Shown: piece by piece, positions 43,457 to 56,639 of the stretch
Layout: each line of letters opens with the position of its first letter
How positions within the stretch are numbered: position 1 is the first letter of the stretch
DNA from: Trigonopsis variabilis
Lineage: Eukaryota; Ascomycota; Trigonopsidomycetes; Trigonopsidales; Trigonopsidaceae
DNA length: 64,000 nt
Assembly (NCBI GenBank): GCA_003707065.3
Contig: PPXM03000005.1
Span: 248,001 to 312,000, forward strand
Direction of reading: 5' to 3'
Made by a program: the position numbers and the translations under genes
The notes under the pieces: generated by a model
Database searches by the model: none
What the model saw: the letters and a program-made list of their open reading frames with translations, nothing else
Told to the model about the DNA's origin: nothing

Positions 43457-46400
43457 CTAAGCCACGTTGATGTTCAGCCGGTTGTACGCGTTCACGGCCT
43501 GGAACAGCTTGGCGTAGAGAAAATGTCGTCCGGTAGCTTCTGTAATAGGAATAAAAGGACCCGGTTTGCCACCTAAATCGTTAGTCGGGTCTGCATCAAA
43601 CAAACTCTCACCTTTAAGCACGAGATTGACGCCAGTCTTTTCCATGGAGATCGTTCGCAAGTTGTCAAAGCCAATGGTCCACTCTGAGACCATATTGGCC
43701 GTGGAGACAAGCAGAATTCTGGTGTAGCTAAGAATGACTGCTAGATCGTCTTTTTCGATATCCAAGTGTGCCAGATACTCATCGTTGAAATAGGCCCCGT
43801 CGTCGACTTGCTTGAGCCAGGACTGGCCCAGGGCCTCGTATTGAGAATACGGTCGAATGATTCCGTCGTGATCGATGAATCGCGGCAAGCGAACGCGATC
43901 CAATGTATTGACGTCGAACACAGTCGTCGTATTACGGATTCCCTCGCTCAAGTTTCCTGCCAAATCGAGCATGCCAATGGCTGTCTTGGTCGGCAAACCA
44001 ACCAGACCCCTGCCAATTCCGGCGAGGAACCCACTAGTGCCTCCGGTGGCCATTCCTTTGGCAGGCTCAAGCGCTAATCCTGACAACCCCGAGGATATAC
44101 CCTCAAACAGGGAAGATGCACCCGTGGTCATGCCGACAAGCGCATGCTTTGGTTTGTTGCGAATCCTGGCAGCTCGTCTTCGGTCTTGGAACTGTTGGTC
44201 CATGGTGGCAAGAGCAAGGCCCTTAGTGATTGAGTTTGTAAATTTGGCCACGCTGTCCGAAACGCCAAAGACGGATTTCCGAACAAAACTCAAGCTTCCT
44301 TTAGCCAACCCAATGCCCAGTTCTTCAGGCCGATCGGTCATTATGTAGCCCTGGTAAGGCTCGTAGAAGATGTCCAACACTCCAGAAGAGAGATTGTTGA
44401 ATAGACCCACTGGGTTACCAATGAAATCAGCCGACCCAAGGATATTGTGCATCTGGTACAAGAGCTCTTGCGCATAGTGAGTGGCAATGTTATGGCCCAG
44501 TACTGCAAACGAAACCCGAACGTTCTCCATATAAAGAGCATTCAGTTTCACTGGGGCATCGTTGATATTACCAATCGTCATGGTAAGAATATTGATCAAG
44601 AAAAGGAGCATGTTCTGCGACGACGTCCGGTCTTCGACGTTGATCCTCTCTGTCCGCACAAAGGAGATGTTAAACTGAGCTGGTTGGATGTGAAGGACTT
44701 CGAAATAAACGTCCATACCAGTTTCGTCCTTGATCGGTTCGGGGATCTTGAGCTCCTCGTCACACAACTTGTCCTGGTCTTCTTGGTGGTGAGGGTACTT
44801 GGTGAATTCCAGCAGAGCAAAGAGGAAGTCTTCGTCAACTTCGACAGTCATTTCCTGCAACAGAATCGTGGCGTACTTGATATAGAATACTCCGTGACTA
44901 TCATCTTTGACACGGGTGACTGAGCCACTGAGGGTAGGATGGGTCTCTATATCTCTGGCCGTGGACGGCACAACTGTAGGATAGAATACGATAGGGTAGA
45001 TTCCTCCAAAGAGCTCGTTGTCAATCTGGATCCACTTGATCTTCGCGCTGACAGACTGCAATAGGTCAGACTGGAAGTAGTCGAATTCCATCCGCCGTAG
45101 AGTAATATAGCATAACTCCTTCTTGTGGTTCACCAAGGAAATTCCAATACCTTCAAAGTGCACGCTGAACTTGAATGTGATTTCTTTAGTAGGGATATCC
45201 ATCTTGAAATAGTCTTCGTCTTTTACTTGTCGGCTCGAACTATTATTGCCAAAGGTATAAAGGCTGTGGGAGGGATCATAGTTGGAGAGAACAAGAGTCT
45301 GCGTGGGGCCATCGGCAACGACGTTGATATCAATGATTGCCTCGCGCTCTCCGTCAGGGATCCGCATTGGAACCAAGTTGCCAATTTCAGCAAGCTGAAC
45401 GTGTCTCTCTTTACCGCCAGCAGCAATGACCAGCTCTTTATGAGATGCAGCAGGATAATCCCAAGAATAAGGCATCATACTTGACTTGGGCAGCCGGTAC
45501 CGAATAGGCTTGAATGGAGACGAATCTCGAATGGAATGGTCATCTTGGGCGTTTTCGCCTTCTTCCAATGATTCTGGATTCTATAAGATTAGTAAATTCC
45601 AATAATGTTTTCACCCACCGCTTGATAAAAGACAAACTCCGTATCACTATAGTTGCGAATCGAAAATGGCCATCCCTTAGTCTCCTTCTCGACGATAATA
45701 AAGATCATCGGACCTGATAATAGAGTCTCGATTCGGAGCAGCTCCTGACTTTTGCCAGGACGCGAAAGTCTCAAGTGAATCTTGCCAATATCAGATATAA
45801 CAATAGGCGAAGACCATTTGCAGCCCGTTCCAACAAAGCTAAAGTCCAGCTGGGGAGTCGAGCCCTTTCTAAACATGTAGACTGGCTGCACTTGGCCAGA
45901 TTCGAGCGTAAACGAAGAAGGCGATCCATCTTCCCGAATACGAATGCCTTCAGACAGTTTATTCTTCACAATAAACCGAGGAGTAAACTCGACTACCCGC
46001 GTCAGTTTGTATTTGCCTTTACCTTCATTAACGCTGATTCCAATATGATACTGCGACTGCTGAGCAGCACCGTCCATCAGCACTTCTCCATTGGACCCCA
46101 AAGAGTCAAAATCTTGAGATCTACTCCAGTCAGAATTTGCAACGCGGATAACAGCTCGATTATTATCACGGTCACTGGAGAATGAGAACATTCTGGGGAC
46201 AGCAGTTTTAATCTGGGTGTCGTCGTCATGCTCTCCAGCAACAAGCCGCGAAAACACAGTGTTTGATCGACTCTTGACTTGCAGATCGAGACCAGTCTTG
46301 TTGAGAACAAGATAAGGAGCATAGACAGAAACCCTCAACGCTCCTCCCGAATCATTGAGTTCAAAGAAATGCAGCCCAAGGTGGAGCCTCATGCCTTCGT

Positions 46401-49400
46401 TATTAGTCATACTGAATCGCTTCTCCCGAGTAAACTCATCGCTTTTCGGTACATTGATGATGGCAAAATCAGACTTGGTAAAAGATTTATCAGCCAATTC
46501 AACACTCAGCAGCAGGAGGTCACTTAATTTGACTGTATGAACAGGACTAGATCCCCCTTGTCGTAAGAAATTGGTCCAGTCTTCTTGTGTTGTCTTGTTA
46601 TACACATGATAATTGAAGTCGCACGGTAATAAGTTCACAATTTCGATCGGAGCAAAGATCTTGATAACCATATGCGGATATAACTTGTTGGCACGCTCTT
46701 GAGCATCAAACACAGCATTCACCTGGAAATTGAACGATGTCGCCTCACCATCACTTCCGTGGGCAGGGCATTCGATACTAATACTCGGTTTATTCAACAA
46801 GTCCTTCCAGAAAAGCACTTGCGGGCTCCACTGGTATCCAAATCCATCTTGAGGTTTGATTTTAATGCCGTGTTCACAGAGATACTTCAAGGGAACAGCC
46901 TGACTCTGTCCTGGCACCAAAGAAAATGTGCCCAAGTCGTCCACTCCGTCTAGACACATGTCAACGATAACATCACTTTGGTTCTCAACTTTGAGTGATG
47001 ATCGAAACACAATCCGTTTAACAAAGTCGTCGCCCAAGGTCACTTCGCATAAAAGCCTGTGAGTGTGGCCATCGACTTTGGGTGTCAAGAGATAGATATC
47101 CTCACCTTCGCGCAAAACCGAAATTTGCGCCAAAGAATCAAACGGAGAATCCTTAAGTCGAATACCGACCGTCGTGTTGGACTCAGCGTCCGTATTCTAA
47201 ACGTTAGTCTATAGCTTGGTACCTTCACCTACCGCTCTCAAGTACTTCCAGTCATGGAAATGCCAAGGAACCTCCTCGTTATTGTTTATTTCGGCGGCAG
47301 CGAGATTCTCCTGTTCCGCATCGTCGCTATCAGCCCAAATCTGCAAGGGATATCCAGTCTGATTCAATATCCTATAAGGTGCCACAGTGCCTCGAGGCTT
47401 GAGATAGTTATTGTCTTCAGGTGTCATGATATCTATGGTCTGGTTCAACAAAGCAATCGTCCGTGATGATAGAGTAACCTGCATTATTTGACGGGAAAAC
47501 AGCAGCACGTTCAAGTGACTTGAGCTGTCTTCTCGAGACATTCTGAATCCAAGTCGCCAAGGCTCCATTAAAGGCTCCCAGGATGATTGGGAGAAGTTGA
47601 AAACATTAACAAAAAGCTCGAAATTCGAATCTGCTTCGATAGATGTCGACCAGTTCTTACAGTAAAGCTTGAACGGGCGAACTCCAAGGTCCAACATAGG
47701 CAGTTCACACGGATCCCCAATCAGAATTAACCGCATTCCATCAAATTCAACGACAAGATCTTCAGCCTTTACAATCGGCATAAACGCGCCCTTCGAACCA
47801 GAACGGCTCCTTTTCCTCGACCGGTGCGAAACTCCATCGTAATCGCGACTCTGGTCTCCAAACCGACTTCGAGATACATGGGTGCTCCTGGAAGGATTCT
47901 TATTATAAATTGAATGGTCAAATCGCGAGTAAGGCTTTTTACTCTCTTGCTTTTTCGGCTTGGTTTGATTACTCAACGCAGACGCCCTGTTGATGATATA
48001 AAGAGCAAGAAGAATATCCTGAGACGACAACCTCATGATCAAAGGCTGAACAACCACCTGAACACTGGCAAAGTAGTTGTTTGTCGAATAAGCAGTCTCT
48101 GAAGACACGGTGATGTTGAATGGATCCAAGATGGGGATCCGGTTCTCGGGTGCCTTCATATTGATTTTGCATAAAAACATTCCAATGTCTGACGCAGACA
48201 AGGTTAGCGATGTCTGTTTCGACATCAAGAAATGTTTGATTTGCAGAACAACTGCCTGAGATGCCGGGTTGTTTGGCTCAGCTATTAAGATCACGGATGA
48301 ATCAACGACATTGATTCGATAGCGGATATTTAGATTCGATTCTTGCGCGACTTCCTCAGTTGGCTCGGGTTTGGTCTGGCCCGTCTTGTCGTATTGCAAT
48401 TCGTCTTCTTCCATCATCAGAGTATAGTCATCGCGTTCGTCCAGTTCATTGCCTTCCAGATCAACTTCGTTGCTGACGCCAAACATGATAAAGTCTTTCA
48501 GACAGATAAGATAATCAATCGCAAAAATAATCTGCGGGCTATCGACACTCAACATAAACATGGCGTCCTTGTGAGAATTTCCCGTCAACGAGAAGCTGGC
48601 AGAAAATTGATTGCTGTCGTTATCAATCATTGGAATTATCTCTCTGAACAGAGTTTCCTGGTCTTTCCGGCTATCATTGACCACAAACGACCTGATATAG
48701 AATTCAGACTTGAGATTTGTCTGAGGTTCAGGGCAATTATCCGTAAGCATCTTGAGTTTCAAGCCCGTCTCGTTCAAGTTCAATACTGTCAAACTGCACC
48801 GGCCAATATTTTCTGACTCGACATCAATCGTATCAGCTAACAATTCCAGAGACACCTTGGGCATTGCAAATTTGAGCTCCAACTTGGTCCATGTCTCAAC
48901 CAGCTCCCCATTAAGTTTGATATCCCCTAATTCAGGTGTCAAGTCAGCTACAATGACTCCTTCTGGCTGGTTCCTTTCAGTGGACTGCTCCGACGGCTCC
49001 TCTGTATTAGATAACGTCTGTTCCAGTTGCGCCATCTCCTTTGAGTCAGGATCATCTTCCTCTTCAATGGTGAAAACCATAGGAATAGATTGAGCCAGCT
49101 CAACAATCATCTTGTATTGAAGATCAGTGAGCTTCATCGACAACTCGGATAGAGAGGCCTGGATGAACATTTCCGGCAACGACGAGCCCGAAATATGCTC
49201 CATGCGATCAACACTGACAGAAAAATCAAAATTCTCTATCATGTCAAGTTCTTGGCATTTACCTGAAGGGAAATAAAATACCGATGATAGCTTGGTGTTG
49301 CGGATTCCACACACTATAGCCTCTTTGTGACCAGTCAGCCGATCATCTCGTTCATTGAATTTATTGGATGCATATATCTCTCCCAAATTGGCTGTGATGG

Positions 49401-52400
49401 TATCATACTTTCCATTGGACACCGTCTTGGGAAACACGACAATGGGCGTCCGCACCAGAACATCAAAGATCATCCTGCCAGTATTCTGGCCCATTTCTAC
49501 AGCCCCTTTCATGGCAATTTCTCTGGCCCGATCATACAGTCCCTTCATCCGCAAGAATTTGGACAAGAACCCATAGATCCGCCGGAACTGCTCGTCGAAG
49601 AACATCACTTTCAGCGAACCAGATCTTAAAAAGATCAAAGAATCGTATCCTGGATAGGTATCAGGGTCATTGGGAGTGAAGGTTTGATACTTAAACGTGA
49701 CTAACTGGTCGCCTTCGATGGAGATCAGCTTGCGAACACTAGAGTTGATATCGATGGTGTCATTTATATCGTCTCTCAGCACAAAGTCTCCTATCTTGGC
49801 CTCCACTGACATTCGCTCACCTTCCATTTCCACATTCAAGGATCCCTGGTTCAGGTTCAGAGTTGCTAGACCAATGCCATCATCGTTCAATACAAGTCCC
49901 ACGGAATGGAAGTCAATCAGGACCAGCATTTTACCACTGGCCTGAGCCTCGGAACCAGAAGTGTCTGATGGAGTCAGTTGGTTCTCGGCTGGAGTAGGAG
50001 CAGGGGCAGGCCCTTCAGAAGTGAAGGTTTTCAACACAAAGTCAAGCAAAGTCAAGACACTCTTGCGAGTCCAGATGAAAGTCAAGGTCGACATATCAAT
50101 CTCAACTCGCTTTTCTATACCGTCATGGTCAGAAATAAACCTTGGAGAATCCGGTTTAGTCTGAATATAATTCACGTGAAGAAGATCTTTATTATCACCA
50201 TCAGATGAAGTGATCAGTCTCGGGAAGCGCTCGTCATCCAACCGTTCAATATAGTCGTCCACCGTTAAACTACCAAGGACCAGATCGAATACCATCCCAT
50301 CGATCGTGTTGTAGTACAGAATTTGAACGTTCTTGATAAACATTAATACCAGCAAGTCCTGAGAAAACGTTTCTTCTTGCTCGAATTTATAGAGATAGAA
50401 TTCCAAAGAATCAACGGTGAAGGAAAACTCAAAGAGCCTTTTCTTTGGGCTTTGATATGCAACAGACTTACTAGATGGCGCAGGAGAGCCTTCCTTTTCT
50501 TCATTTGAAGGCTCATTTTCCTCATCTTTGAATTTGAAAAGGGTCGTCTCCTTGGTCTCTTCAGCTTTAGCAGCTTGTTCAGCGGCAGGTGGTGCAGTAT
50601 CACTTTTGGGGAAAGCATGATCAATCAGCTGCATCATGGATTTATATTTCCAGTCGGAAAGGGCCATCTTTAGAACAGGTAAATTACCAGAAAGCTTCAT
50701 CTTGGTCAGATCACTCGAAGTGGGTACAATGCAAATCTCCAACAATAAGGTTAAAGTGGATCGATTTAGGATATAATAATCGGGGTTCTGCTGCCGCATC
50801 AATTCACCAAAAGTTTCAGAATATGAAGGGCCAATCAGTAATTGGGTATCCTCGAGTTGCAGTCTGAATTTATCATACATGACACTCTCAAGGCGTTTCC
50901 AATCCTGATCTGTATAGACAGTGCTCTGTTTGGCCTGTATTTCTCGAAGAACATCAGCAGGAACCAATTCGCTGGTTATCTTGACGTGTCCAAAGTCAAT
51001 GATTCCGCAAGTAGAATTAGGATCTGTGCAGTCCAGCGGAATGATAATCAAAGGGGCCTGGAGATCCAATTTTGCATTCATGGTCTTGTGTTCCTCAAGG
51101 GCATATTCTAATCCAGCTCGGGTTGAATTGGTGATTCCTTCCACTGTAGAGCTAGCGGCCTTGATCAGAAGACCCAAAGACTCCATCTGTTGAACAGGAG
51201 GCGTGAAAAACTCGGAAATGTCCTGGATAAATCGCGGATTGTAATAAATCTCCATACTTTTCAGTTTGGCCGTCACGATGGAATCAGCGGATCCATCCAA
51301 AGGATTCAGCTCAAGCATAAATTGGAAAAAAGGCTCAATGATGCTGCTAGTCGTCATTTCCACTGAAGCAGACTCTGAATTAGACGGTGATGTTGATGAA
51401 GGTCGGGAATGCTGGACTTTGGCGATCTGAGGAAATAAACTATCGTCGGTGGTTCCGTCGTTGATCCAGAATTCACTAATACTGAAACCAAATAAGCTCG
51501 AATCGACTCGCTGAAGAATGGTTGCCTTTAAGGAATTATGAGCCATTTTTGCAATTTCTCTGGCCTTGCCATGAGGATCTCGAGTCAAGGAGAAACTACC
51601 CGAGTTAAGACTGATATCTACCTCCATTTTGATAGTCTCTCTAGGATATTCTTCCAGAGCAGGAGGTGGGTTATCTTCGTTCCATTCGATTGCATCATAA
51701 ATCTCCTTCTTCTCCTCCTCTGTGATTTCAGGAGATTCAATCGGTTCTGCGCTTGGTTCATTGTGGGTGGTGGACGAAGAGGATCCCCACATCCAGCCCA
51801 GCCAGCCTTGGTTCTTGGTCTCATTCTTTGCAGGTAAAGAACCTCTTTCTCGTTTTAGTTTTTCGGTCACTATACTGCGATAGAGTTTTATATCTTCATA
51901 CGATAACTTTTCTTCCAACTTCTTCAACTCTTGGCTCTGTTCAGGGGTCAGCTCGTCAAGGCATTTGAGTCTGTATAGGCTCAAATAACTAATTCGGTCA
52001 TCTCGACGCTCTTTGAGATAGTCCCAAGACCAAACTCGATTGCGCTGATGAATTTCACTCAAAACAACACGGCCAGCATATTGAATCCACGCTTTCGGGT
52101 TTTCCTTGACACTCTGGGTAGGTCTAAACTTTCTAAATCGGAAAGTGCGATTATACATGTGAAACAAGTCAATCAACATCAGAATATCTCGATATTGATC
52201 ATCGTCCAAAGATAACCCGATCTCTTCAAAGAACAATCGAGCCAGAATTTTAGGCTGGGTTTCGGAGATCTTTTTATTGAGAATGATCTTACCCACTCCC
52301 GTCACAGGCTTGAGCAGATATTGGTTATTCTTGATCTGGACAGTATCATGGGAGATAAACTCTGAGAATCTCTGAAGAAACTCCTCCGTTCCCATTCTTT

Positions 52401-53182
52401 CAATGAATTCAGTGTCCGTGTTCCAGTAGAATGTCAGGGAGTTTAATCGCGCCAACTTCCTCGTGGCCTGATTGACATCTTCAATAAATGCTGGCTGCCA
52501 GTTCTCGTCTGTGGATAGAGCAGATAACTCGGCCAAAGTAAGTCCTGCAGCAAACGGATGACCAGGCGAAGATATAGAGTCCTCATATCGGATGTGAATC
52601 TTACTAATGGATATCTGAAGGTTGTCGATGATCTTTGTAGTTAAACTCTCAACAAAAGACTCGTTTTTCTTGGCTTCTTCCGAATCACTAGGCATATTCT
52701 TGGCCGTTAATAGCAATTCGTCGTTGGCCAGTTTCTCTTGTTTTAGTCGTTGTTCTCGTTCATGCTGCTCCTTCTCATCGTAATCCTGTTCGGCTCGAGG
52801 ATTCGCCAGAATATAAACGTCTTCAATCATAATCTTTACTGGCCGCGATTTCAAATTCTTCCATGGAATTTGCAAAGTCAATTGCCCTAGATAGCCTTCC
52901 ACAACATCGATGGGCAACTTCAGTTTGTCTAAAGCCTGATCGAGTCAGCACTCATCTCGTGCCATTTCTCACCTCTTTTCTCAAAGACAAATTCCTCAGC
53001 TTGACATCTCCGTTCCATATGCCGATATTCAGCTGTTTGGGGTCAAAGTTCTCGACCTTCAAGTTAAATCGCCGTCTTGTTTCCACTTACATAGGCGCCC
53101 TAGCTGTTAGAATCGTCATTTATCACCCAATTATACTAACCAGGACGCGGTTTAAAACCGTCGCCACTAAATTCTCCAACAT
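43457..53182 (-). CDS. VPS13: Vps13, bridge-like lipid transfer protein
   Basis: Vps13 spans membrane contact sites and moves bulk phospholipid along a hydrophobic groove. Exons: 53182-53141, 53099-53091 (9 nt), 53056-52973, 52935-47233, 47196-45619, 45580-43612 and 43572-43457; introns 34-41 nt; 3166 residues (yeast 3144). The chorein N-terminus is clear: [20 protein letters not shown], then [40 protein letters not shown] and [11 protein letters not shown]. Extended beta-rich repeats follow, then the VAB adaptor-binding region in the third quarter ([20 protein letters not shown]). Last come the ATG2-C/DH-like end ([40 protein letters not shown]) and a terminal PH-like part. The last intron is 39 nt, in frame and stop-free. 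Confidence 0.96.
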
Positions 53183-53605
53183 TGCGATCGGCGCACTGGT
53201 TGTCGAGAGAGTTGGGACCGTGACACTGTTCGCTCCCGCTACTGATAGAGGTGGTGGGCCTGTCGGTGGGCGTCGTTCTGCTCATATTTTGCGCTAATTA
53301 CTAAAGTTACCGAGCAATGGGTTCAGATTAGCGTGTATATATCCATTGATCCATGAACTACTCTCTTGATCTCTTTGGCTCTGCTCTAATCTCGTCATCT
53401 ACGTCATTGTGCCTCTTGCAGCCTCCATGTAACTAATCCATTCACCCAAGTTACAGAAACTGTTGGTAATCTACAGTTTATCTTTATACATTCTATCTCA
53501 CCAAGCGAGAGACTGAAAATAACGAGAAGGAATATGAGATGCGCCTGTCCACAACCTAGTGCCAATGTCTACCTTAGCTGCCTTTTTTAGTTCACCCTTT
53601 CTACC
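53183..53605. other. Divergent promoter region of VPS13 and the PP2C gene
   Basis: AT-rich, with no gene or clear motif recognised. Confidence 0.5.
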
Positions 53606-54966
53606 ATGCTCCTCAAATCAGTCAAGTCTGCTGGGAGCGTGCAGGAATGTGTCGTAGATAGGCCGCGATTGTCGTTACTGTCTAGCCGTTTACTCTATCA
53701 TATCTCCCCTCCGAAGATCGATTGCTCCCAACGTGTCTTGGTCTTGGTCGAGGCCGATCAACGTCTAACGAGCTTTGGATGTCCTTAAAGTATCACACCC
53801 CAAAATGTACTCGGTCGGTCTCTTCATATTATTCTGGTGTTATCCGGAAAGAATCTAAACCGCCTGCGCGCTTCCGAGTTCCGTTATTGGCTGCGCCTGG
53901 ATATATAGGACATTACACCTCTAGAGTAACTCGGCAAACGAACGAGGATCGATATCAGGCTCAGGTCTTGGAATTGCCTTCGAGAAGCTCCTTTACCGCT
54001 CGTCCTGCTGAAGAAAGTTTGAGGCCTGTCTTTGCATATGGAGTGTTTGATGGACATGGTGGATCTGCTTGTTCGCAGTATCTGGCGGATAACCTTGGCC
54101 GGGAAATTGAAGACTGCGATCTGAATTGCGGTGAAACTATCAAAGGGGCCTATAAAGAGAAGTTTGGAGGCTACTGGAGACGGTGGGGCCGCGAATTGAA
54201 TCAGATGGTCAAGAATGCCGAGCGGGATAACGATTTTTCCGTTCGCCTGCCTCTGAGTTTTCTCAAGACCGATCTTGACTTTTGTCAGACTCAACAGCGT
54301 TCGGGAAGTACTGCTACGACGGCTTTTATCTATTCCATCGACTCGTCAACGCCGTATTGGATGGGGGGACAGGCTCATCTCAGCGTTGCCCAAGTTGGAG
54401 ATAGCAGGTGTATCATTTCCGATCGGAATGGAATTGCCCATCCATTGAGTGTAGTGCACCATACCAGCACTCCAGAGGAAAGCTCCCGATTACGACGTTA
54501 TGCGGCCTCGTTTATGGTAGATTCATTTGGAGAAGAACGCTTTGGCATTTTTGCCAATACAAGAGCCTTTGGAGACTTCTCGATGAAAAGAATGGGTGTT
54601 TCGGCGGAGCCAGATATTGTCAATCTGACCATAGGCGCTCATGTACCTCGGGAATCGTCGCTGGCAAACCTGGGTGGCATGGAGCCATTCCTCATTCTTT
54701 GCAGCGATGGCGTCACCAACTATGCATCTGATCAAGAAATAATCGACCTTGTGATCTCCACTGTCGAAAACTTGGGCCACCATGCAGGGACTCCTCAACG
54801 AGCCGCTGAGGAAGTGGTCAAATTCGTTGAAGCCGTGGGAGGTGATGATAATGCTACGTGTCTAGTAATCCGACTATGTGGCTGGGGACTTTGGCAATGG
54901 AGGGATATGACGGGTGAACAGCGCGAGTATCGACTGAAGAGCGCCCTTGACATGAGAAGACAGTGA
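53606..54966 (+). CDS. PP2C-type protein phosphatase, Ptc6-like
   Basis: A Mg/Mn-dependent Ser/Thr phosphatase. Proposed exons 53606-53734 and 53773-54966 with a 38-nt intron (donor GTCTTG is weak, branch CTAAC); 440 residues. If the first exon is wrong, the frame still opens well upstream of the domain. PP2C motifs: TSRVTRQTNEDRYQ, FAYGVFDGHGGSAC (metal Asp), GSTATTAFIYSI, SVAQVGDSRCIISD, ANTRAFGDFSMKRMG, LILCSDGVTNYASD and GGDDNATCLVIRL. The basic, hydroxyl-rich N-terminus and the TSR..NEDR start suggest the mitochondrial Ptc6/Azr1 subgroup, which is inference. Confidence 0.88.
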
Positions 54967-55541
54967 AGCGCATCCGTCCTGCGCCTTGAAACCTCTTCTC
55001 TTCGAAGAAGACCCTTGACGCTTGCGACGACTATTAGAAATAGAATATGCACGAGATGAGATATGACTTGCATTGGAATCAAAATATAGCTTTGATGTTT
55101 CTCTATAATGATCTTACTTTTACCATGTTTTCACCGCCATTCAACGGGCGACTGAATCTACAGAGGAAGTACCTCTAATTTTTTGTATCTGCCATTTGTT
55201 CAAAGTTAATGCGTATTCATGATGTTTGATTTGTGCGTGCCATCCCACGTCGTGCTATCCAGTCACGCGCACGCATTCATTCGCACTCCATAGTCTCGTT
55301 GCTATGCTGGTCCTTCTAGCTACCTACCCCTTATGGGACCGCCTAGTCTCCATATAAAACCTTGTGCAAGTATCTGACAAGTCTAAAGCATCGTGATAGT
55401 GTAGTCCGTATGGCCTCGTGAAGATTATCTTATGTTTTGCTCTTTTCTACTACCGTTGATAGCAGTCGCTACAGCGCAGAGCAACTCGAGCGCCCAGCCA
55501 CCTTGCAGGCAACTGCGCCTCTTTTCTACACTTCATTCAAG
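54967..55541. other. Intergenic region, no gene recognised
   Basis: AT-rich. The frame of the next gene is open upstream to an ATG at 55437, so part of 55437-55541 could be coding. Confidence 0.4.
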
Positions 55542-55871
55542 ATGGCCATTCTCAAATCGACCCTGGGTTTTTTCGGTTTGTCAACCAGCAGCGATTTGAG
55601 TGCGCGAAAGAGATGCTTTGGGGAATTGTCGCGGATCGTCGAAGAGCTTGATAAACGAGGAGCGTCAAATCCCAGCAGTGACGATAGTAGTCTCCACAAT
55701 TATTACACAACGATCTCTTCTGCTTATAATTTAATGCTTCCATTGCAGGATTCTTACTGGGCTCTCTATGCCGGTCGGTTCTGGCACCATTGGGATAAAA
55801 TCAAGAGCACGCTTCGTGATTTGGAGCCGAGTTTCAACGCAGACGAGCTTGAGGAGGGTCGCGACGAATGA
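55542..55871 (+). CDS. Small protein of unknown function, paralog A
   Basis: From ATG 55542 (MAILKSTLGFFGLSTSSDLS) it has 109 residues; an upstream in-frame ATG at 55437 would add 35. It is acidic and probably helical. It contains ARKRCFGELSRIVEELDKR, a spacer, then a helix leading into RFWHHWDKIKSTLRDLEP. The pattern RxRC[FL] followed by FWxxWDxIK recurs in the convergent gene at 56639-56037, so the two look like diverged duplicates. No family is recognised. Confidence 0.62.
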   Translation: MAILKSTLGFFGLSTSSDLSARKRCFGELSRIVEELDKRGASNPSSDDSSLHNYYTTISSAYNLMLPLQDSYWALYAGRFWHHWDKIKSTLRDLEPSFNADELEEGRDE

Positions 55872-56036
55872 ATAATGGATTTGAAGTATTACGGGGATAG
55901 CAGACGCTTTAGGCTATTTTTTTCAAATAATAATACATAGATTGCGGCGCAGATTTCATAACTTCGTAAGGTATCATTCTCTCCTTTCGTTTTTGTATTC
56001 CCATTTAACCAATTTCCCAATTTAAAAAACCCAGAT

Positions 56037-56639
56037 TTAATCACACTCTCCTTCCCATCGCCCATCTTCCAATCTCGAAATCACGTCTTCTACTTCGTCT
56101 TCTTCCTCACAGAGCTCGACCGCTCGATACTTGATTTGATCCCAGCGCGCCCAGAACAAGGAAGACATTCTCCGTGTGCTACCATCTTCACCCAGAGTAA
56201 GCTCCAAGTCCTCCTTGGCTCGTGCGAGACGCTCTTTTAGCTGGAGCAGCCGCTGGTTCGAGGGAAGCTCCGAGACTCGAGGCTTGGATTCGCTGTCAGA
56301 AGCATTCTCTTCTCCAGACAGTGAGGCCTCATTATACAGCTCGTTCTCAGCATTGGTAGTACCATCATAATAGAGAGCCCAAGCATCATCAATAGCGGCC
56401 TCAAGATAGCTCAGACATCGCTGCCGACAATTCAAGTCACACGACGGGACTTCAGACTTTCGACGATGAACTCGTCTAACTTTACGGGGCCTTCCTTCAT
56501 CACTTGAAGAGGGAGGAGTAGGTTGTCTCAGTGAAGACACATATTGTCTTCGCTTGACACTAGGCAAGATCACTGGTTGTCCAGCCGCTACACTTCGGCG
56601 CTCTCGTAGAGCATCAGACATCTTATCAACCGTTGTCAT
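56037..56639 (-). CDS. Small protein of unknown function, paralog B
   Basis: 200 residues from ATG 56639 (MTTVDKMSDALRERR). The N-terminus is Ser/Arg-rich and basic (GRPRKVRRVHRRKS, nuclear-like). Then comes CRQRCLSYLEAAIDDAWAL, a disordered acidic insert, QRLLQLKERLARAKEDLELT, and SSLFWARWDQIKYRAVELCE with an acidic tail. The Cys-containing helix and the FWxxWDxIK helix match paralog A in order and spacing logic. It converges on paralog A with about 165 bases between stops. Confidence 0.65.
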   Translation of the reverse strand: MTTVDKMSDALRERRSVAAGQPVILPSVKRRQYVSSLRQPTPPSSSDEGRPRKVRRVHRRKSEVPSCDLNCRQRCLSYLEAAIDDAWALYYDGTTNAENELYNEASLSGEENASDSESKPRVSELPSNQRLLQLKERLARAKEDLELTLGEDGSTRRMSSLFWARWDQIKYRAVELCEEEDEVEDVISRLEDGRWEGECD

